Assembly (NCBI GenBank): GCA_964556425.1
Contig: CAZKWC010000009.1
Coordinates: 10,356-74,355, forward strand
Source: JALQUL01 sp964556425
GTDB lineage: Bacteria; Pseudomonadota; Gammaproteobacteria; Burkholderiales; Burkholderiaceae_C
Length of the DNA: 64,000 bases
Reading direction: 5' to 3'
This document shows, in pieces, positions 33,109 to 42,632 of the stretch (its first letter is position 1; the number at the start of each line of letters is the position of its first letter). The position numbers were made by a program, and so were the translations under genes. The notes below the pieces were generated by a model that saw only the letters and a list, made by a program, of their open reading frames with translations, was not told the DNA's origin and did no database searches.

Positions 33109-34290
33109 ATGATGAATCCACTACACGAACTCAAGCACTTAAAAATAATTCCTCCACACTTGCATGCGGAAAAAATTGACGCAGTAGTAGTGGGTGCAGG
33201 TGTTGTGGGCTTGGCAGTGGCAAGGTCGATTGCTTTAACTGGCCACGAAGTAATCGTGTTAGAAGCAGAGCGTGCAGTCGGCACTGCTACGAGTTCACGC
33301 AATAGCGAGGTCATTCATGCAGGTATTTATTATCCTAAAGGCTCTTTAAAGGCCTTGTGGTGTGTTAAGGGCCGTGAGTTGTTGTACAAGTACTGTCAAG
33401 AGCGTTTTATTGCTCACAAACGCTGTGGTAAGTTAATTGTGGCAACTCAGCCCGAACACATAGCTCAGCTCGATGCGATTATGCATAAAGCGCTAGACAA
33501 TGGCGTTACCGATATTCAAAAACTAACAGCGCAGCAAGCAAAGGCCCTAGAGCCCGAACTCAATTGCTTGGCAGCCTTGTTGTCGCCAAGTACCGGTATT
33601 ATAGATAGCCATGGTCTGATGCAAGCTTTACAAGCCGACCTAGAAAATGCAGGTGGCACAGTAGTACTTGGCACACAGGTGGTGCAAATCACACCAGTCA
33701 ACATCAATAATGAATTGGCTTATGAAGTGCTCACTGCCACTGGCGATTGCATTTACACCAGTCACTTGGTGAATAGTGCTGGGCATGGTGCTTGTGGATT
33801 ACAAAATTCAATCAAAGGCTACCCATGCCAGTTATTGGAGACTGCTTTTTATGCCAAGGGCAATTATTTTGCCTGTAGTAGCAAAGCCCCGTTCAGCCAT
33901 TTGATTTACCCTGTTCCAGAAGCGGCTGGTTTGGGTGTGCACCTAACCCTCGATTTAGCGGGTCAAGCAAAATTAGGTCCCGATGTGGAATGGGTGGATT
34001 CACCTGCTAACTTGCAAGTGAACGAGGGCAGGTTACAGGACTTTTATAAGGAAGCTAGGAAGTACTGGCCTAGCTTAGCTAATGACTCATTGCATGCAGC
34101 ATATGCTGGCATTAGGCCCAAAATTAATGACCAATATCAAACGGCCAAAGACTTTGTTTTACAAGGCCCCAAGCAACATCAATTAAAAGGTTTAGTACAT
34201 TTGTTGGGCATAGAGTCGCCTGGCTTAACTAGCTGTTTGGCCATCGCCGATGCAGTGCTTGAAGCGCTTGAATTGCAGTCTGCTGTGTAG
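33109..34290 (+). CDS. FAD-dependent oxidoreductase of the DAO family, LhgO-like, 393 aa
   Basis: The N-terminal dinucleotide-binding motif VVVGAGVVGLAVARSIA (about residues 27-43) and the motif ATSSRNSEVIHAGIYYP are typical of L-2-hydroxyglutarate oxidase/dehydrogenase (LhgO) relatives. A C-terminal GIESPGLTSCLAIADAV completes the FAD site. It probably oxidises a 2-hydroxy acid and passes electrons to quinone or oxygen. Exact substrate is not certain. The ATG lies about 15 bp after a terminator, so its promoter may overlap the terminator region. Confidence 0.83.
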   Translation: MMNPLHELKHLKIIPPHLHAEKIDAVVVGAGVVGLAVARSIALTGHEVIVLEAERAVGTATSSRNSEVIHAGIYYPKGSLKALWCVKGRELLYKYCQERFIAHKRCGKLIVATQPEHIAQLDAIMHKALDNGVTDIQKLTAQQAKALEPELNCLAALLSPSTGIIDSHGLMQALQADLENAGGTVVLGTQVVQITPVNINNELAYEVLTATGDCIYTSHLVNSAGHGACGLQNSIKGYPCQLLETAFYAKGNYFACSSKAPFSHLIYPVPEAAGLGVHLTLDLAGQAKLGPDVEWVDSPANLQVNEGRLQDFYKEARKYWPSLANDSLHAAYAGIRPKINDQYQTAKDFVLQGPKQHQLKGLVHLLGIESPGLTSCLAIADAVLEALELQSAV

Positions 34291-34623
34291 GCACCCACAC
34301 AATATAATTTCAAAAAAATACGATTGATTAAAAAAGTTGGTCGTGGTGCAAACAGGTCTACCATAAACGGATAATGTAAATTTTTTTTAATCAAGAGTTA
34401 ATCACTACTAGTGCACAGAGCTAAAAATCTTAGCAATTGTTAGACCTCATTTTGATTCTAAAACAGTTAACTTCGATCCTTAAAAAGTACGAACTGTTAA
34501 AAAATAACATCAAAATATTTACACCTTAAGTTACGTAATGCAATAAATAATTGCGAATTGGTTTACTACAAAATGGCTCATCTATATTCTTTTGGATTAT
34601 TCCAACTGATTAATTTTTGAATC
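34291..34623. other. Intergenic region with two inverted repeats
   Basis: About 330 bp before the autotransporter gene. TTGATTAAAAAA (34324-34335) and TTTTTTAATCAA (34383-34394) are perfect 12-bp inverted repeats with a 47-nt loop, and AACAGTT (34462-34468) faces AACTGTT (34492-34498). The first could be a terminator for the oxidoreductase gene. No gene was found. Confidence 0.4.
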
Positions 34624-37020
34624 ATGAAAAACCAAGTTCTTCGAATTTTTAATTCACCCACTGCCAATGCGGCTGCACAGTTGTGTGACTCTTTGGCAAA
34701 ACAAAAAGGCACAATCAATCCAACTAAGTCGGCTTCATGTTTAAGTACTACCAAAATGGCTACTTTACTGCTAAGTAGTTTTATGGCCTTGCCTGCTGCA
34801 TTTGCACAAGGAGTATGTGAATCGGGTGGAGTTAATATTGATATCGCAGAACTCGATTCAAATCTTGTACGTGATTACAACTGCACCGCCATAGTGCTGA
34901 GTAACTATGAGACCCTTGGTTTGAGCAATTTTAATGTGAGCAATAGTACGGGGGCTTTAACGATTCAAGGCCCGCATATTATTAACAACGGCAATTTTTC
35001 TGTGACTAGAAGCATTGGCGCCAACAATTTTATTTTTACTCCCGAAACGCTTTCACTAGTAGATGGTAATGATATCGTTACCTTTAATAATGAAGCGCTT
35101 AATGCCACCATTATCAACACTGCCATTTCATTGGGTGGCGGTAATGATGTCTTTAAAGCAGACGGAAATTTTAGTTTTACCAATCTTATTGAAGGAGATA
35201 GTGGCTTTGATCGATTTGAATTTGGACTTAACTCAAGTAGTAAAGTCAAAGTAAGTGCAACGGTTTTAGGAGGGGATGGTTCTGATCAATTTATTGTTAA
35301 AAATGCGACTATTACAGGTACTTTAGATGCTGGAGAAGGTGACGATTCACTCACTCTATTAGGCAATCAGGAATTGCATTTAACGGGGGAAAAAGTGCTT
35401 CAATTTGAGAGGCTTAATATTGGTGACCCTGTTTCTAGTGATGCGACCAATCTTGTACTTGAAGGTGATCAAATCACATTAAACGACATAGTCAATGGAG
35501 AGTCAGTTAAAAGTCTCAACATCAACAAAAATTCAAGCTTGCGATTTGATTCAACGGCATTTACTATCAATGTTCAAAATGGTAGGGTTCACAATTCTGG
35601 AAAGCTTATTTTACAGTCCGCTATAGCTGGCAATCAAATCACCATCAACGGCAACTATTTAGGCCAGGCGGGGTCGGAAATTTTAATCAATACTCGATTG
35701 GGTAATGATTCTTCTTTAACTGATCGACTCATTATTAACGGCAATACTAGTGGTGAAAGCAAAGTTTTGGTAACGAATGATGCCGGCTTAGGCGCTAAAA
35801 CTAATTTAGGTATTCCAATTATTTTGGTGAGTGGCCAATCGGATGCTTGTTTTACTTTGGGTGCTCCAGTCCAAGTGGGCAGTTTTGATTATTTTTTATC
35901 GAAAGTGAATAAAAATTGGCATTTAGTCAGCGCCGGAAAAATAAACGGATGCGAGCCAGTTATCGTACCCGACAATGATGATAGCCAAGAAGCTGCAAAG
36001 CCAGCGGAAACAGTGCTTGAGAATAAAGCAACTACTCAACCCAATACCGCCAATAGAACCTTAGCACCCCAAGTGCTAAGACCAGCAGTAGCTGGTTATT
36101 TGCAAGCCGCACAGTCGCATTTTGATCAAACTTCATTAATTTTAGCTGGATATGAACAGCGCCAGCCCCATTTATCTAGGAGTAATGATATTTGGGGCCG
36201 CATTGTAGCCAATCAGGCAAAACACCAAAACACACAGTTTTCATATCAACAGGCTAATCAAAGTATTCAGTTTGGTAAAGATATTAGTTTTTCTGAAAAT
36301 GTTAATAAACCCGATACTGAAACACAACGATTTGGCATCAATGCCAGCTTGGGCGAACAAACGACGGACTATTTTGATAAAAATAGAGCCTTTACCGACT
36401 TTGGAACTTTTACTGGTGTGAGTAGCACCAATACATATATGTTGGGTACTTATTACAGTCAAGTCAATGAGAAAAAACAGTACTTCGACTTGCAAGCGCA
36501 GTTAATAGCCAACAGCACTCGGTTTACTGATGTTTATACCGGTCAAGCTAATCAAAAGGGTAAAGGTATGGCGTTGTCTGCGGAAGTGGGGCAAGAATAT
36601 GATTGGCTAAACTCTAATTGGGCTATTACACCTCAAGCCCAAATTATTTATCAAAATATCAACTATCAAGGTTTTGCTGATGCTATTTCAGAGGTGACTA
36701 AGCAAAATGCAGAAAGTTTAAGAATGCGTTTGGGACTTGGCTTCAAATCCAGTACTAGTGGTGCAAAAAATAATTCCACTCGTTGGAATGCATCTGCACA
36801 CATTTGGCAAGAGTTACTCAATAATCCAAGTCGAACTATTGCAGGTACGGCCTTAAGTGTGGCTAACCAACAAAAACCTTGGGCAGAATTGGCAGTAGGG
36901 ATAGAACACGACTTAAACGAGACCAGCCAATTAAGTGCACAAATTAGCCGTCAGCAAGATTTATCTGGGTCACAAAAAATGGGCGATGCAATTACCTTTA
37001 ATTTTAAAATGAAGTGGTAA
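34624..37020 (+). CDS. Autotransporter (type Va secretion) protein, 798 aa
   Basis: An extended signal peptide (about 60 residues, ending FMALPAAFAQ) precedes a passenger rich in Asn, Gly, Ser and Thr with repeated beta-helix-like rungs (LGGGNDVFKADGNF, LGGDGSDQFIVKN, LDAGEGDDSLTLLG). The C-terminal 270 residues form an autotransporter beta-barrel ending in ITFNFKMKW with a terminal aromatic residue. A Cys pair (CFTLGAPV ... NGCEP) sits in the junction. The passenger's GGxGxD-like rungs recall hemolysin-type repeats. Likely a surface adhesin; the ligand is unknown. Confidence 0.87.
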   Translation: MKNQVLRIFNSPTANAAAQLCDSLAKQKGTINPTKSASCLSTTKMATLLLSSFMALPAAFAQGVCESGGVNIDIAELDSNLVRDYNCTAIVLSNYETLGLSNFNVSNSTGALTIQGPHIINNGNFSVTRSIGANNFIFTPETLSLVDGNDIVTFNNEALNATIINTAISLGGGNDVFKADGNFSFTNLIEGDSGFDRFEFGLNSSSKVKVSATVLGGDGSDQFIVKNATITGTLDAGEGDDSLTLLGNQELHLTGEKVLQFERLNIGDPVSSDATNLVLEGDQITLNDIVNGESVKSLNINKNSSLRFDSTAFTINVQNGRVHNSGKLILQSAIAGNQITINGNYLGQAGSEILINTRLGNDSSLTDRLIINGNTSGESKVLVTNDAGLGAKTNLGIPIILVSGQSDACFTLGAPVQVGSFDYFLSKVNKNWHLVSAGKINGCEPVIVPDNDDSQEAAKPAETVLENKATTQPNTANRTLAPQVLRPAVAGYLQAAQSHFDQTSLILAGYEQRQPHLSRSNDIWGRIVANQAKHQNTQFSYQQANQSIQFGKDISFSENVNKPDTETQRFGINASLGEQTTDYFDKNRAFTDFGTFTGVSSTNTYMLGTYYSQVNEKKQYFDLQAQLIANSTRFTDVYTGQANQKGKGMALSAEVGQEYDWLNSNWAITPQAQIIYQNINYQGFADAISEVTKQNAESLRMRLGLGFKSSTSGAKNNSTRWNASAHIWQELLNNPSRTIAGTALSVANQQKPWAELAVGIEHDLNETSQLSAQISRQQDLSGSQKMGDAITFNFKMKW

Positions 37021-37054
37021 TGGACTTACTTTAATTTGGCCCTGCTCAAACACA

Positions 37055-37091
37055 AAAACCTCATCAAGCTAGGAGAGTGATGAGGTTTTTT
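37055..37091. terminator. Bidirectional intrinsic terminator
   Basis: AAAACCTCATCA (37055-37066) pairs with TGATGAGGTTTT (37078-37089), followed by a T-run and preceded by an A-run. It lies between the convergent autotransporter (+) and pyrD (-) genes and serves both. Confidence 0.88.
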
Positions 37092-37113
37092 GGGGTTAGC
37101 AAATAGCGTTTAG

Positions 37114-38193
37114 TTAAGAAACATTTTTAAGTGCCACTGCACACTGCTTAACCAATTCAGGTCCTTGGTAAATTAAGCCAGTATAAATTTGTACTAAATT
37201 GGCACCTGCTTCAATTTTGCTTAAAGCATCGGTGGCACTCATTACGCCACCCACGCCAATAATAGGAAAATCAGCCCCCAGTTGCTGGCGCAAGGCCTTA
37301 ATGACTCGGTTGCTAGCTTCTAATACGGGTGCGCCGCTAAGGCCTCCTGCCTCATCGCAATGAGGCATGCCTTTAACTGCTTCGCGGCTAATGGTGGTAT
37401 TGCTGGCTATTACGCCCCAAGCATTATTTGGTTTACCATTGGCATCTTGGCCGTGCCGGCGCAAAGTATTGGCAATGACTTCAATTTGTGCATCATCAAG
37501 GTCAGGGGCAATCTTTAAGAATATAGGGCTTTGTTTTTGATGTTGAATGGCTAATTGTTGCCTTGCACGGCTGAGTTGCGAGAGCAAGTCTTCAAGTGCT
37601 TCATCGGATTGTAAACTACGCAAATTTTTAGTGTTGGGGCTAGAAATATTCACCGTTACATAATCGGCATAGGGGTAAACTGCTTCTAGGCAAATTAAAT
37701 AATCTTGCACTGCATTTTCAATGGCGGTACTGGCATTTTTGCCAATATTGAGACCTAATAAAGGTCTCTCGCCCATTGGTAAGCGCATGATTTGACTTTT
37801 TTGCACATTGCGTAAAAAGGCATCTAGACCGTGATTATTAAAACCCATGCGATTAATTAAGGCACTGGCTTGCGGTAATCGAAACATACGAGGTTTTGGG
37901 TTGCCATCTTGTGCTTTAGGCGTGACAGTACCCACTTCAACAAATCCAAAACCCATTGCGGCTAAGCCGTCAATACATTCGGCATTTTTATCTAGACCTG
38001 CAGCCATACCAATTTTATTGGGGAAGGCAAGGCCTGCCACTGTCGTGGGGTCTGTAACCTGACCGTTGCAATAAGCCCACTGTAAAGGTGTGTTTGCCGT
38101 GGCTTTTAAGGCCTTTAGAGTGAATTCGTGAGCCGATTCAGGGTCTAATTTAAAAAGAAATGATCGAGCAAGGGAATAAGGGACTAAGGACAT
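37114..38193 (-). CDS. pyrD: Dihydroorotate dehydrogenase, quinone-dependent, 359 aa
   Basis: Class 2 enzyme of pyrimidine synthesis that oxidises dihydroorotate to orotate at the inner membrane and reduces quinone. It has the N-terminal membrane-binding helices (SLARSFLFKLDPESAHEFTL), the GMAAGLDKNAE motif, the catalytic Ser in NISSPNTKNLRSLQ and the FMN phosphate site IIGVGGVMSATDA. Length typical of class 2. Divergent from rpiA with about 50 bp between starts. Confidence 0.96.
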   Translation of the reverse strand: MSLVPYSLARSFLFKLDPESAHEFTLKALKATANTPLQWAYCNGQVTDPTTVAGLAFPNKIGMAAGLDKNAECIDGLAAMGFGFVEVGTVTPKAQDGNPKPRMFRLPQASALINRMGFNNHGLDAFLRNVQKSQIMRLPMGERPLLGLNIGKNASTAIENAVQDYLICLEAVYPYADYVTVNISSPNTKNLRSLQSDEALEDLLSQLSRARQQLAIQHQKQSPIFLKIAPDLDDAQIEVIANTLRRHGQDANGKPNNAWGVIASNTTISREAVKGMPHCDEAGGLSGAPVLEASNRVIKALRQQLGADFPIIGVGGVMSATDALSKIEAGANLVQIYTGLIYQGPELVKQCAVALKNVS

Positions 38194-38244
38194 TGGATAA
38201 TATTGGTTTTAAACAAGATAGCTGTATTTTCTCAGACTCTAGCC

Positions 38245-38916
38245 ATGACACAAGACGAATTAAAAACTTTAGTCGGCCAAGCCGCCCTCAAATATGTAGT
38301 TAAAGGTGAAATTATCGGTGTGGGTACCGGTTCTACCGTTAATAAGTTCATTGATGCGCTCGCCACCATCAAGGATTCTATCAAAGGAGCGGTATCTAGC
38401 TCGGTTGCCAGCACAGAAAAATTAAAAGCCGCCGGCATTCCAGTGTTTGATTTAAATGATGTAGAAGAAATTGGTGTGTATGTAGATGGCGCCGATGAAG
38501 TCACCGAAGGTGGTTTTATGATCAAAGGCGGCGGTGCAGCATTAACTCGCGAAAAAATAGTAGCCGCCCAAGCCAAACAATTTGTCTGTATAGCAGATGA
38601 TTCTAAATGGGTGTCGGTATTGGGCAATTTCCCTTTGCCAGTTGAAGTGATTCCGATGTCAGCAGCGCGCGTGATGCGTCAGTTCAAAGCAATGGGTGGT
38701 GACGCCTCTATTCGTATGGTCAATGGTAGCCCTCTCATAACCGACAACGGTCAATATATTGTTGATGTTAAAGGTTTAAAAATTACTCAACCGGTAGAGT
38801 TTGAAAACCAAATCAGTCAATGGCCAGGAGTGGTCACTGTGGGTGTGTTTGCCGTGCAAAGAGCCCATGTTTGTTTGTTAGGTGGCCCTAATGGCGTGAC
38901 CATTTATACGTTTTAA
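38245..38916 (+). CDS. rpiA: Ribose-5-phosphate isomerase A, 223 aa
   Basis: Interconverts ribose 5-phosphate and ribulose 5-phosphate in the pentose phosphate pathway. The conserved sites are GVGTGSTVNKFID, DGADEVTEGGFMIKGGGAALTREK (Asp and Lys of the active site) and the C-terminal GGPNGVTIYTF. The ATG at 38245 gives the family-typical MTQDELKTLVGQAAL; an upstream start at 38203 would add 14 unsupported residues. Confidence 0.96.
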   Translation: MTQDELKTLVGQAALKYVVKGEIIGVGTGSTVNKFIDALATIKDSIKGAVSSSVASTEKLKAAGIPVFDLNDVEEIGVYVDGADEVTEGGFMIKGGGAALTREKIVAAQAKQFVCIADDSKWVSVLGNFPLPVEVIPMSAARVMRQFKAMGGDASIRMVNGSPLITDNGQYIVDVKGLKITQPVEFENQISQWPGVVTVGVFAVQRAHVCLLGGPNGVTIYTF

Positions 38917-38932
38917 TTCATTCATTTAAAAC

Positions 38933-38975
38933 AAAAAAACCTCAAGCGCAATTGGTTTGCATTTGAGGTTTTTTT
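38933..38975. terminator. Bidirectional intrinsic terminator
   Basis: AAAAAAACCTCAA (38933-38945) pairs with TTGAGGTTTTTTT (38963-38975). It is shared by the convergent rpiA (+) and glcD-like (-) genes. Confidence 0.88.
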
Positions 38976-38992
38976 GATTGGCAAGTGTTTAA

Positions 38993-40498
38993 TTAAAACC
39001 TATCAATGCCAGGAAATAAAGTCTGGCTTTTAGATACACCGCCTCTGACTAACTCTCGGCCATATTCGGCACAGCGGTGAAGGGTGGGAATGACCTTACC
39101 TGGGTTTAATAATTCAAGAGGGTCAAAACCGGCTTTAACGGCCCGCATAAAATTATTTTCAGAAGGGCTAAATTGTACGCACATAGAGTTGAGTTTTTCA
39201 ATGCCAACACCATGCTCTCCTGTAACTGTGCCACCCATTGCCACACTGGTTTCTAATATTTCAGCACCAAATAATTCACACCTATGTAATTCATCGGGGT
39301 CGTTGGCGTTAAACAAAATGAGTGGGTGTAAATTGCCATCGCCAGCATGAAACACATTGGCACAGCGAAGCCTATATTTTTTCTCCATTTCAGCAATTGC
39401 CATTAGGATGTCTGCAATACGTTTACGCGGAATAGTGGAGTCCATACACATATAGTCGGGGCTAATACGACCACTGGCAGGGAAGGCATTTTTACGACCA
39501 CTCCAAAATCTTAAACGTTCGGCTTCGTTTTGGCTAACGGCAATAGCTGTCGCACCAGCTTTATTTAATACTTCTGTCATACGAGCTATTTCTTCAGCTA
39601 CTTCTTCTACGGTGCCGTCACTTTCGCACAATAAAATAGCCTCTGCATTAAGGTCGTAACCTGCATGCACAAAGTCTTCTACTGCCGCTGTCATGGGTTT
39701 GTCCATCATTTCAAGGCCGGCAGGAATAATACCTGCTGCAATCACCGCTGCTACTGCCTCACCCGCTTTTTTAATATCATCAAAGCTGGCCATAATGCAC
39801 TGTGCCAACGCAGGTTTAGGTATGAGTTTAACGGTGACCTCAGTGGTGACGGCTAACATGCCTTCTGAGCCCACAATAATAGGTAATAAATCAAGGCCGA
39901 TGGCGTCAAGATGCAAGCCACCAAATTCTATGGCTTCGCCCTCAATGGTAAAACCTTTCACTCGCAAAACATTGTGCAAAGTAAGGCCATATTTGAGGCA
40001 ATGAACACCACCCGAATTTTCGGCGACATTGCCACCAATGGTGCAAGCAATTTGACTTGATGGGTCTGGGGCATAATACAGGCCATAAGCGCTAGCTGCC
40101 TGTGAAATTGCCAAATTTCTAACCCCAGTTTGTACAGTCGCAGTGCGACTGGCGAGGTCAATGTTTTTAATTTGATTAAGTTTTGCCAAACTTAAAGTAA
40201 CACCTTGAGAGTTGGGCATGGCGCCGCCCGATAAACCAGTGCCTGCCCCACGTGCCACAACAGGCACTTGTAAAGCATGGCAGACTTGAAGTACGGCTTG
40301 TACTTGCTCGTCGTTCTCTGGCAAGGCAACTGCCATTGGACCCTGGCGATAGGCGCTTAAGCCATCACATTCGTAGGGGGTTGTGTCTTGAACATTCCAT
40401 AAAACAGCGTGCTGCGGTAATACCTTTAACAAGGCTTGCACCACATCGGCTTGCTGTGATTTTGGACTTTGGTGAGTTGGAAGTGCTGTATTAGTCAT
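38993..40498 (-). CDS. glcD: FAD-binding oxidase, GlcD-like (glycolate oxidase / D-2-hydroxyacid dehydrogenase), 501 aa
   Basis: The FAD_binding_4 domain (PVVARGAGTGLSGGAMPNS, residues about 85-105, and PDPSSQIACTIGGNVAENSGG) is followed by a FAD-oxidase C-terminal domain with GDGNLHPLI and TGEHGVGIEK. GlcD oxidises glycolate or D-lactate to the 2-oxo acid with GlcE and GlcF as partners, neither of which is in this window. The ATG at 40498 fits the family better than GTG at 40525. GlcD cannot be separated from Dld-like paralogues without a tree. Confidence 0.87.
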   Translation of the reverse strand: MTNTALPTHQSPKSQQADVVQALLKVLPQHAVLWNVQDTTPYECDGLSAYRQGPMAVALPENDEQVQAVLQVCHALQVPVVARGAGTGLSGGAMPNSQGVTLSLAKLNQIKNIDLASRTATVQTGVRNLAISQAASAYGLYYAPDPSSQIACTIGGNVAENSGGVHCLKYGLTLHNVLRVKGFTIEGEAIEFGGLHLDAIGLDLLPIIVGSEGMLAVTTEVTVKLIPKPALAQCIMASFDDIKKAGEAVAAVIAAGIIPAGLEMMDKPMTAAVEDFVHAGYDLNAEAILLCESDGTVEEVAEEIARMTEVLNKAGATAIAVSQNEAERLRFWSGRKNAFPASGRISPDYMCMDSTIPRKRIADILMAIAEMEKKYRLRCANVFHAGDGNLHPLILFNANDPDELHRCELFGAEILETSVAMGGTVTGEHGVGIEKLNSMCVQFSPSENNFMRAVKAGFDPLELLNPGKVIPTLHRCAEYGRELVRGGVSKSQTLFPGIDRF

Positions 40499-40554
40499 GA
40501 GTCTAAGAATAGCATTAAGCTTCACTTTTTTAAAATAAAAATTTTAAAAATCAA

Positions 40555-40589
40555 TAAAAAAAGGCTTTATGTTCAATAAACATAAAGCC
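40555..40589 (-). terminator. Intrinsic terminator for the TlpA-like gene
   Basis: GGCTTTATGTT (40563-40573) and AACATAAAGCC (40579-40589) form an 11-bp stem with a 5-nt loop. On the minus strand, a run of T follows (bases 40562-40555), matching termination of the gene ending at 40621. Confidence 0.85.
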
Positions 40590-40620
40590 CAAAAATAAAA
40601 ATTAGAACAACAAAATGAAA

Positions 40621-41235
40621 TTAGCCCTTTTTAAGATCATCTAAAATTTGGCGCATTTCAGAGGAGTCAAAATTAACTTGGCCTTCAGATACGTAATGAA
40701 TTTTTTGGTCAGAACCCACAATAAAAGTAGTGGGCAAAGCGCTTACCCCCCAATTTTTAGAAGCACGACTTTCGAGGTCTTGCAAAGCGCTTAGTTGTAG
40801 TCTTTCTTTTTGCATAAATTTCAGCACTTCTTCAGCATCTTGTTGCACATTTACGGTCAAAACCACTAGGTTATCGTTTTGCGCACTTTTATTTAACTGG
40901 TTAAGACTTGGTAGCTCAGCTACACAGGGAGGACACCAAGTAGCCCAAAAGTTAATAATAACTGTTTTACCTTTGAAATTGGCCAAGTCCACTTCTTTAC
41001 CTGATGTATCGCTTAGTTTTAAGACGGGCGCAGATGAAGGAGTGACAAATTTGTCCCAATCTTCGTAGGCTGTATCTTCTATGGCAATTGTGTCTGGCTC
41101 TGTAGTTTCTTGATTAACTAGTGTTGCAAGTGGCGTAAATATATTTGAACTTGGTTTTACATTGGTTTCAGTAAAACATGAAGCAAGTGAAAAACTTGCT
41201 AAGAAGACCAAAAAGGCAGATTTTGAATTTTGCAT
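40621..41235 (-). CDS. TlpA-like thiol:disulfide oxidoreductase, lipoprotein, 204 aa
   Basis: A periplasmic thioredoxin-fold protein with the redox motif in NFWATWCPPCVAELPSL and cis-Pro in SALPTTFIVG. The N-terminus MQNSKSAFLVFLASFSLASC has a lipobox (LASC), so it is probably anchored to a membrane. The ATG at 41235 has AAGGG 7 nt upstream and is chosen over 41253. The TlpA/ResA group reduces disulfides of apocytochromes or other exported proteins. A Thr/Pro-rich linker separates the anchor and the domain. Confidence 0.88.
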   Translation of the reverse strand: MQNSKSAFLVFLASFSLASCFTETNVKPSSNIFTPLATLVNQETTEPDTIAIEDTAYEDWDKFVTPSSAPVLKLSDTSGKEVDLANFKGKTVIINFWATWCPPCVAELPSLNQLNKSAQNDNLVVLTVNVQQDAEEVLKFMQKERLQLSALQDLESRASKNWGVSALPTTFIVGSDQKIHYVSEGQVNFDSSEMRQILDDLKKG

Positions 41236-41253
41236 ATAAACCCTTACTATCAT

Positions 41254-41477
41254 TTTTGATGATGCAAATTTATTGTAATTGAATTCAGAAAAAACTAAGA
41301 AAATGCTACTCTAAAATCACAAAAAGCAACAAAAATAAGCGTATAGATTGCAAAACTGTTGGTAATTTTTCGAATTATCTTGCTAATTAATATAAAAAGT
41401 ATAGCAATTAACTAGGTATAAATACTTAATTTTATTGCCATAATTTTTAATATGAGTATTTTTATTGTAAGAACCTA
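41254..41477. other. A+T-rich intergenic region
   Basis: This 224-bp stretch is very A+T-rich and should hold the promoter of the TlpA-like gene. No terminator or small gene was recognised. Confidence 0.3.
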
Positions 41478-41867
41478 CTATTTTATATGGTATTTCGATA
41501 AGCGTTGTAAAAGTTGTTCTGCTTCTGCATGGTGCAGAGCAGGAGAACTTGCTTCTAATTTTGCAGCAAGCAATCTTTCTAGTGTTTCTTTTTGAGGTGT
41601 TACCACTCCATAAAAACGCAATTCACCTGCTTTTGCAATTAACAGGGTAGGAAAGTTTTCAAGATCGACAGGATCTACTACGTCGGCCATATCTTCGATA
41701 TCGACCCATAGCAATTGGGCTTGCGGATAAATAGTTTGCATTGCTTCGAATCGTTTCTGATAGTCACGGCAGGTGCCACACCAAACCGCACACAGACAAG
41801 CAATAAAGTCGGGAGTGCTAGGCGAGGGTTGGCTAAATTCAGCAGATGTAGGTGGAGTGGAGGGCAT
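41478..41867 (-). CDS. Thioredoxin-like protein, cytoplasmic, 129 aa
   Basis: A small thioredoxin-fold protein with the motif VWCGTCRDY (CGTC) and cis-Pro in ENFPTLLIAKAG. No signal peptide, so it is probably in the cytoplasm. The C-terminal 30 residues form a charged helix (AEAEQLLQRLSKYHIK). It is divergent from dsbB, 170 bp away, and the two may serve thiol metabolism together. Confidence 0.83.
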   Translation of the reverse strand: MPSTPPTSAEFSQPSPSTPDFIACLCAVWCGTCRDYQKRFEAMQTIYPQAQLLWVDIEDMADVVDPVDLENFPTLLIAKAGELRFYGVVTPQKETLERLLAAKLEASSPALHHAEAEQLLQRLSKYHIK

Positions 41868-42037
41868 AAATTAAAAAATTCTTAAAATGATGATTATATT
41901 TTGCATTTATTTTTTGAATTTTTACACGATTTACTCAACTAAAAAGAACAAGTGTTAGGGTAGAACCCCATAAAATTCAACTACTTTTTTAATTATTACT
42001 GCTAAAATAAATGCACGATTAAGACCGGATTTACAAA

Positions 42038-42562
42038 ATGTCAGTTAGATATTGGCTCGAAAACACCCGCACAGTTTTTTTTCTTATTGCACTGCTGTGT
42101 TTAGGCTTATTAGCATTTGGTATTTATTTGCAAGAAGGTAAAGGCCTAGTGCCTTGTCCTATGTGTATCGTGCAGCGTTATTGCCTTATTCTAGTCATGA
42201 TTTTTGCTTTCATGGGAAATATTTTATTTAAACCCAAAAAAGCCAAATGGTGGGTACTTGGAATTAGCATTTTTTCAATAGGTGGTGCTTTTGTTGCTGC
42301 AAGGCAATCATTTTTGCAATGGTTCCCACCAGAAGCATTTAGCTGTGGTCGCGACTTCTATGGCATGGTAGCCGATTTCCCGCTCCAAAAATTAGTGCCT
42401 ATGATTTTTAAAGGCAGTGGCGACTGCGTAGCTATTGACTGGACGTTTTTGGGCCTATCAATTGCTAATTGGTCATTTCTTAATTTTATTTTTATATTAG
42501 CTTTAGTCTTGTCTAGTTGGTATGCGGCTAAAACCAGATCGGACTTTTACAGTTACCGTTAA
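42038..42562 (+). CDS. dsbB: Disulfide bond formation protein DsbB, 174 aa
   Basis: A four-helix inner-membrane protein that reoxidises DsbA and gives electrons to quinone. The first periplasmic loop has CPMC in LVPCPMCIVQRYC, and the second pair is in AFSCGRDFYG and GSGDCVAID. Topology and length fit the family. Confidence 0.94.
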   Translation: MSVRYWLENTRTVFFLIALLCLGLLAFGIYLQEGKGLVPCPMCIVQRYCLILVMIFAFMGNILFKPKKAKWWVLGISIFSIGGAFVAARQSFLQWFPPEAFSCGRDFYGMVADFPLQKLVPMIFKGSGDCVAIDWTFLGLSIANWSFLNFIFILALVLSSWYAAKTRSDFYSYR

Positions 42563-42580
42563 TGAATTCCTAATGAAGTA

Positions 42581-42610
42581 AAAAAGTCCTGTTGAATGCA
42601 GGACTTTTTT
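42581..42610. terminator. Bidirectional intrinsic terminator
   Basis: AAAAAGTCCTG (42581-42591) pairs with CAGGACTTTTT (42599-42609) around a 7-nt loop. It lies between the convergent dsbB and argA genes. Confidence 0.88.
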
Positions 42611-42632
42611 ATTGGATATTAAGCTAAATTAT

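Noticed and set aside
38232..38627. 131-codon minus-strand frame over rpiA
   Set aside because: Antisense shadow of a well-supported rpiA gene, with Ser/Thr/Pro-rich low-complexity reading.
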